Below are positions 63,547-64,000 of a stretch of 64,000 nt of DNA, piece after piece (within the stretch, counting starts at the first letter, position 1; the number at the start of each line of letters is the position of its first letter). Source of the DNA: Methylomonas rapida (GTDB lineage: Bacteria > Pseudomonadota > Gammaproteobacteria > Methylococcales > Methylomonadaceae); contig NZ_CP113517.1 of the NCBI RefSeq assembly GCF_024360925.2, positions 3,286,001 to 3,350,000 on the forward strand, in the 5' to 3' direction. The notes beneath the pieces were generated by a model. That model ran no database searches. It saw only the letters and a program-made list of their open reading frames with translations, and was not told the DNA's origin. The position numbers and the translations under genes are program-made.

Positions 63547-63909
63547 TCAATGCCGTACTTCTTCGACGCTTTCCAATTCGACCCGCGCCAAGATCAATTC
63601 GTCGCCGCTCAACAACCGGGTAGCAAAATCGCCGCAGTGGCGACAACTGAGATCGCTGGCCGTCGCTTCCGACTCCAGGCCGCACACATCGCAATAGACG
63701 CGTATCGCTTGTAGAGCCGTCACCAACTCCGCGCCTTCGGCCAGCGTGCCTTCGCAACTGACGCTGAATGCGCTCTCCAGCAACAAGGGTTCGACGCCCG
63801 CCAGCGGCCCAATGTTCACGATGACGCGCACCACTTTTTCCGCCTGATGCGCCCTTGCGATGGCGATGACCTGTTCCAGCAAATCCTGACACAGCGACAG
63901 TTCATGCAC
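63547..63909 (-). CDS. hypA: Hydrogenase nickel incorporation protein HypA
   Basis: This 120-residue protein starts at GTG 63909, so it reads MHELSLCQDLLEQV with His2 as nickel ligand, the required HypA N-terminus. Two CxxC pairs (CDVCG and CRHCG) form the structural zinc site. A longer frame upstream has no family similarity. The start overlaps the hypC stop by eight bases. Confidence 0.96.
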   Translation of the reverse strand: MHELSLCQDLLEQVIAIARAHQAEKVVRVIVNIGPLAGVEPLLLESAFSVSCEGTLAEGAELVTALQAIRVYCDVCGLESEATASDLSCRHCGDFATRLLSGDELILARVELESVEEVRH

Positions 63910-64000
63910 TGGCTGCGTCCTGTGCAAACCACTCATCGAACAATTCCCACGACGATTGAGCCTCGGCCTCGCTGATTTTCTGAATCGCATAACCTACGTG
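63902..64000 (-). CDS. hypC: Hydrogenase maturation chaperone HypC (partial)
   Basis: The last 32 codons read HVGYAIQKISEAEAQSSWEL and FDEWFAQDAASA, the C-terminal pattern of HypC/HybG, which binds HypD and hydrogenase large subunit. The N-terminal Cys2 is outside the window. It overlaps hypA by eight bases, so the operon order is hypC-hypA-hypB-hypD-hypF with no hypE in view. Confidence 0.88.
   Translation of the reverse strand, partial: HVGYAIQKISEAEAQSSWELFDEWFAQDAASA

Noticed and set aside
63902..64000. Initial reading that hypC is missing from the hyp operon
   Set aside because: The frame at the right edge encodes HVGYAIQKISEAEA, the HypC C-terminus, overlapping hypA.

Overview
The window reads as chromosome of a gammaproteobacterium. 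The housekeeping genes (lysS, prfB, lgt, mazG, gcvH, lipA/lipB, dacA, dusB-fis, purH) have gammaproteobacterial order and sequence character. The RegB/RegA-type redox pair, hyp hydrogenase maturation genes, Rhs proteins and envelope genes would fit a Methylococcales (Methylomonas-like) methanotroph, but no diagnostic gene such as pmo or mxa is present, so the genus is only a guess.

Layout. 1-17.4 kb is ordinary chromosome: a flavin-reductase-domain gene cut by the window edge, lysS, a small toxin-antitoxin pair, an NYN/OST-HTH gene, prfB, lgt, a Rieske ferredoxin, several small membrane proteins, regB/regA, vanZ-like, mazG, a PfkB kinase, dgkA, gcvH, an orphan efflux adaptor, a glycosyltransferase and a PAP2 phosphatase. 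About 17.8-32.0 kb is an accessory island inserted between lipA and a convergent 72-codon gene. It is bounded by a 253/254-bp direct repeat that carries a second copy of the lipA 3' end and part of the 72-codon gene. Inside are a 1551-residue secreted Rhs protein with a calcium-binding (TSP3/dockerin-like) insertion and a cysteine-hydrolase-like tip, its probable membrane-anchored immunity gene, a displaced second Rhs tip with a TNT-type NAD glycohydrolase pattern and its probable immunity gene, Rhs and RAYT remnants, two IS1380-family copies in opposite orientation, an ISAs1-family element nested in an ISAzo13-family element, and a 435-bp MITE-like element.

32-39 kb holds the tightly overlapping dacA-dat-ybeD-lipB-lipA operon and the divergent dusB-fis and purH genes. 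39-51 kb is a ten-gene surface-glycan cluster on the minus strand: flippase, acetyltransferase, methyltransferase, three glycosyltransferases, an asparagine-synthase-like amidotransferase, a sugar epimerase/reductase, a WecA/WbpL-type initiating transferase and a WbpM/FlaA1-type dehydratase. No polymerase, Wza or Wzc is in view. 51-59 kb holds an EAL phosphodiesterase, an EVE protein, a large TPR lipoprotein, convergent dhaL and dhaK, a HAD-IIA phosphatase and tRNA-Phe. 59-64 kb is a hyp operon in the order hypC-hypA-hypB-hypD-hypF on the minus strand; hypC is cut by the window edge.

The most interesting part is the Rhs island. It combines an unusual secreted Rhs architecture, an orphan toxin tip whose homology to the resident protein starts at the conserved core hinge, two immunity candidates, and clear insertion footprints (target duplications) for most of its IS elements.
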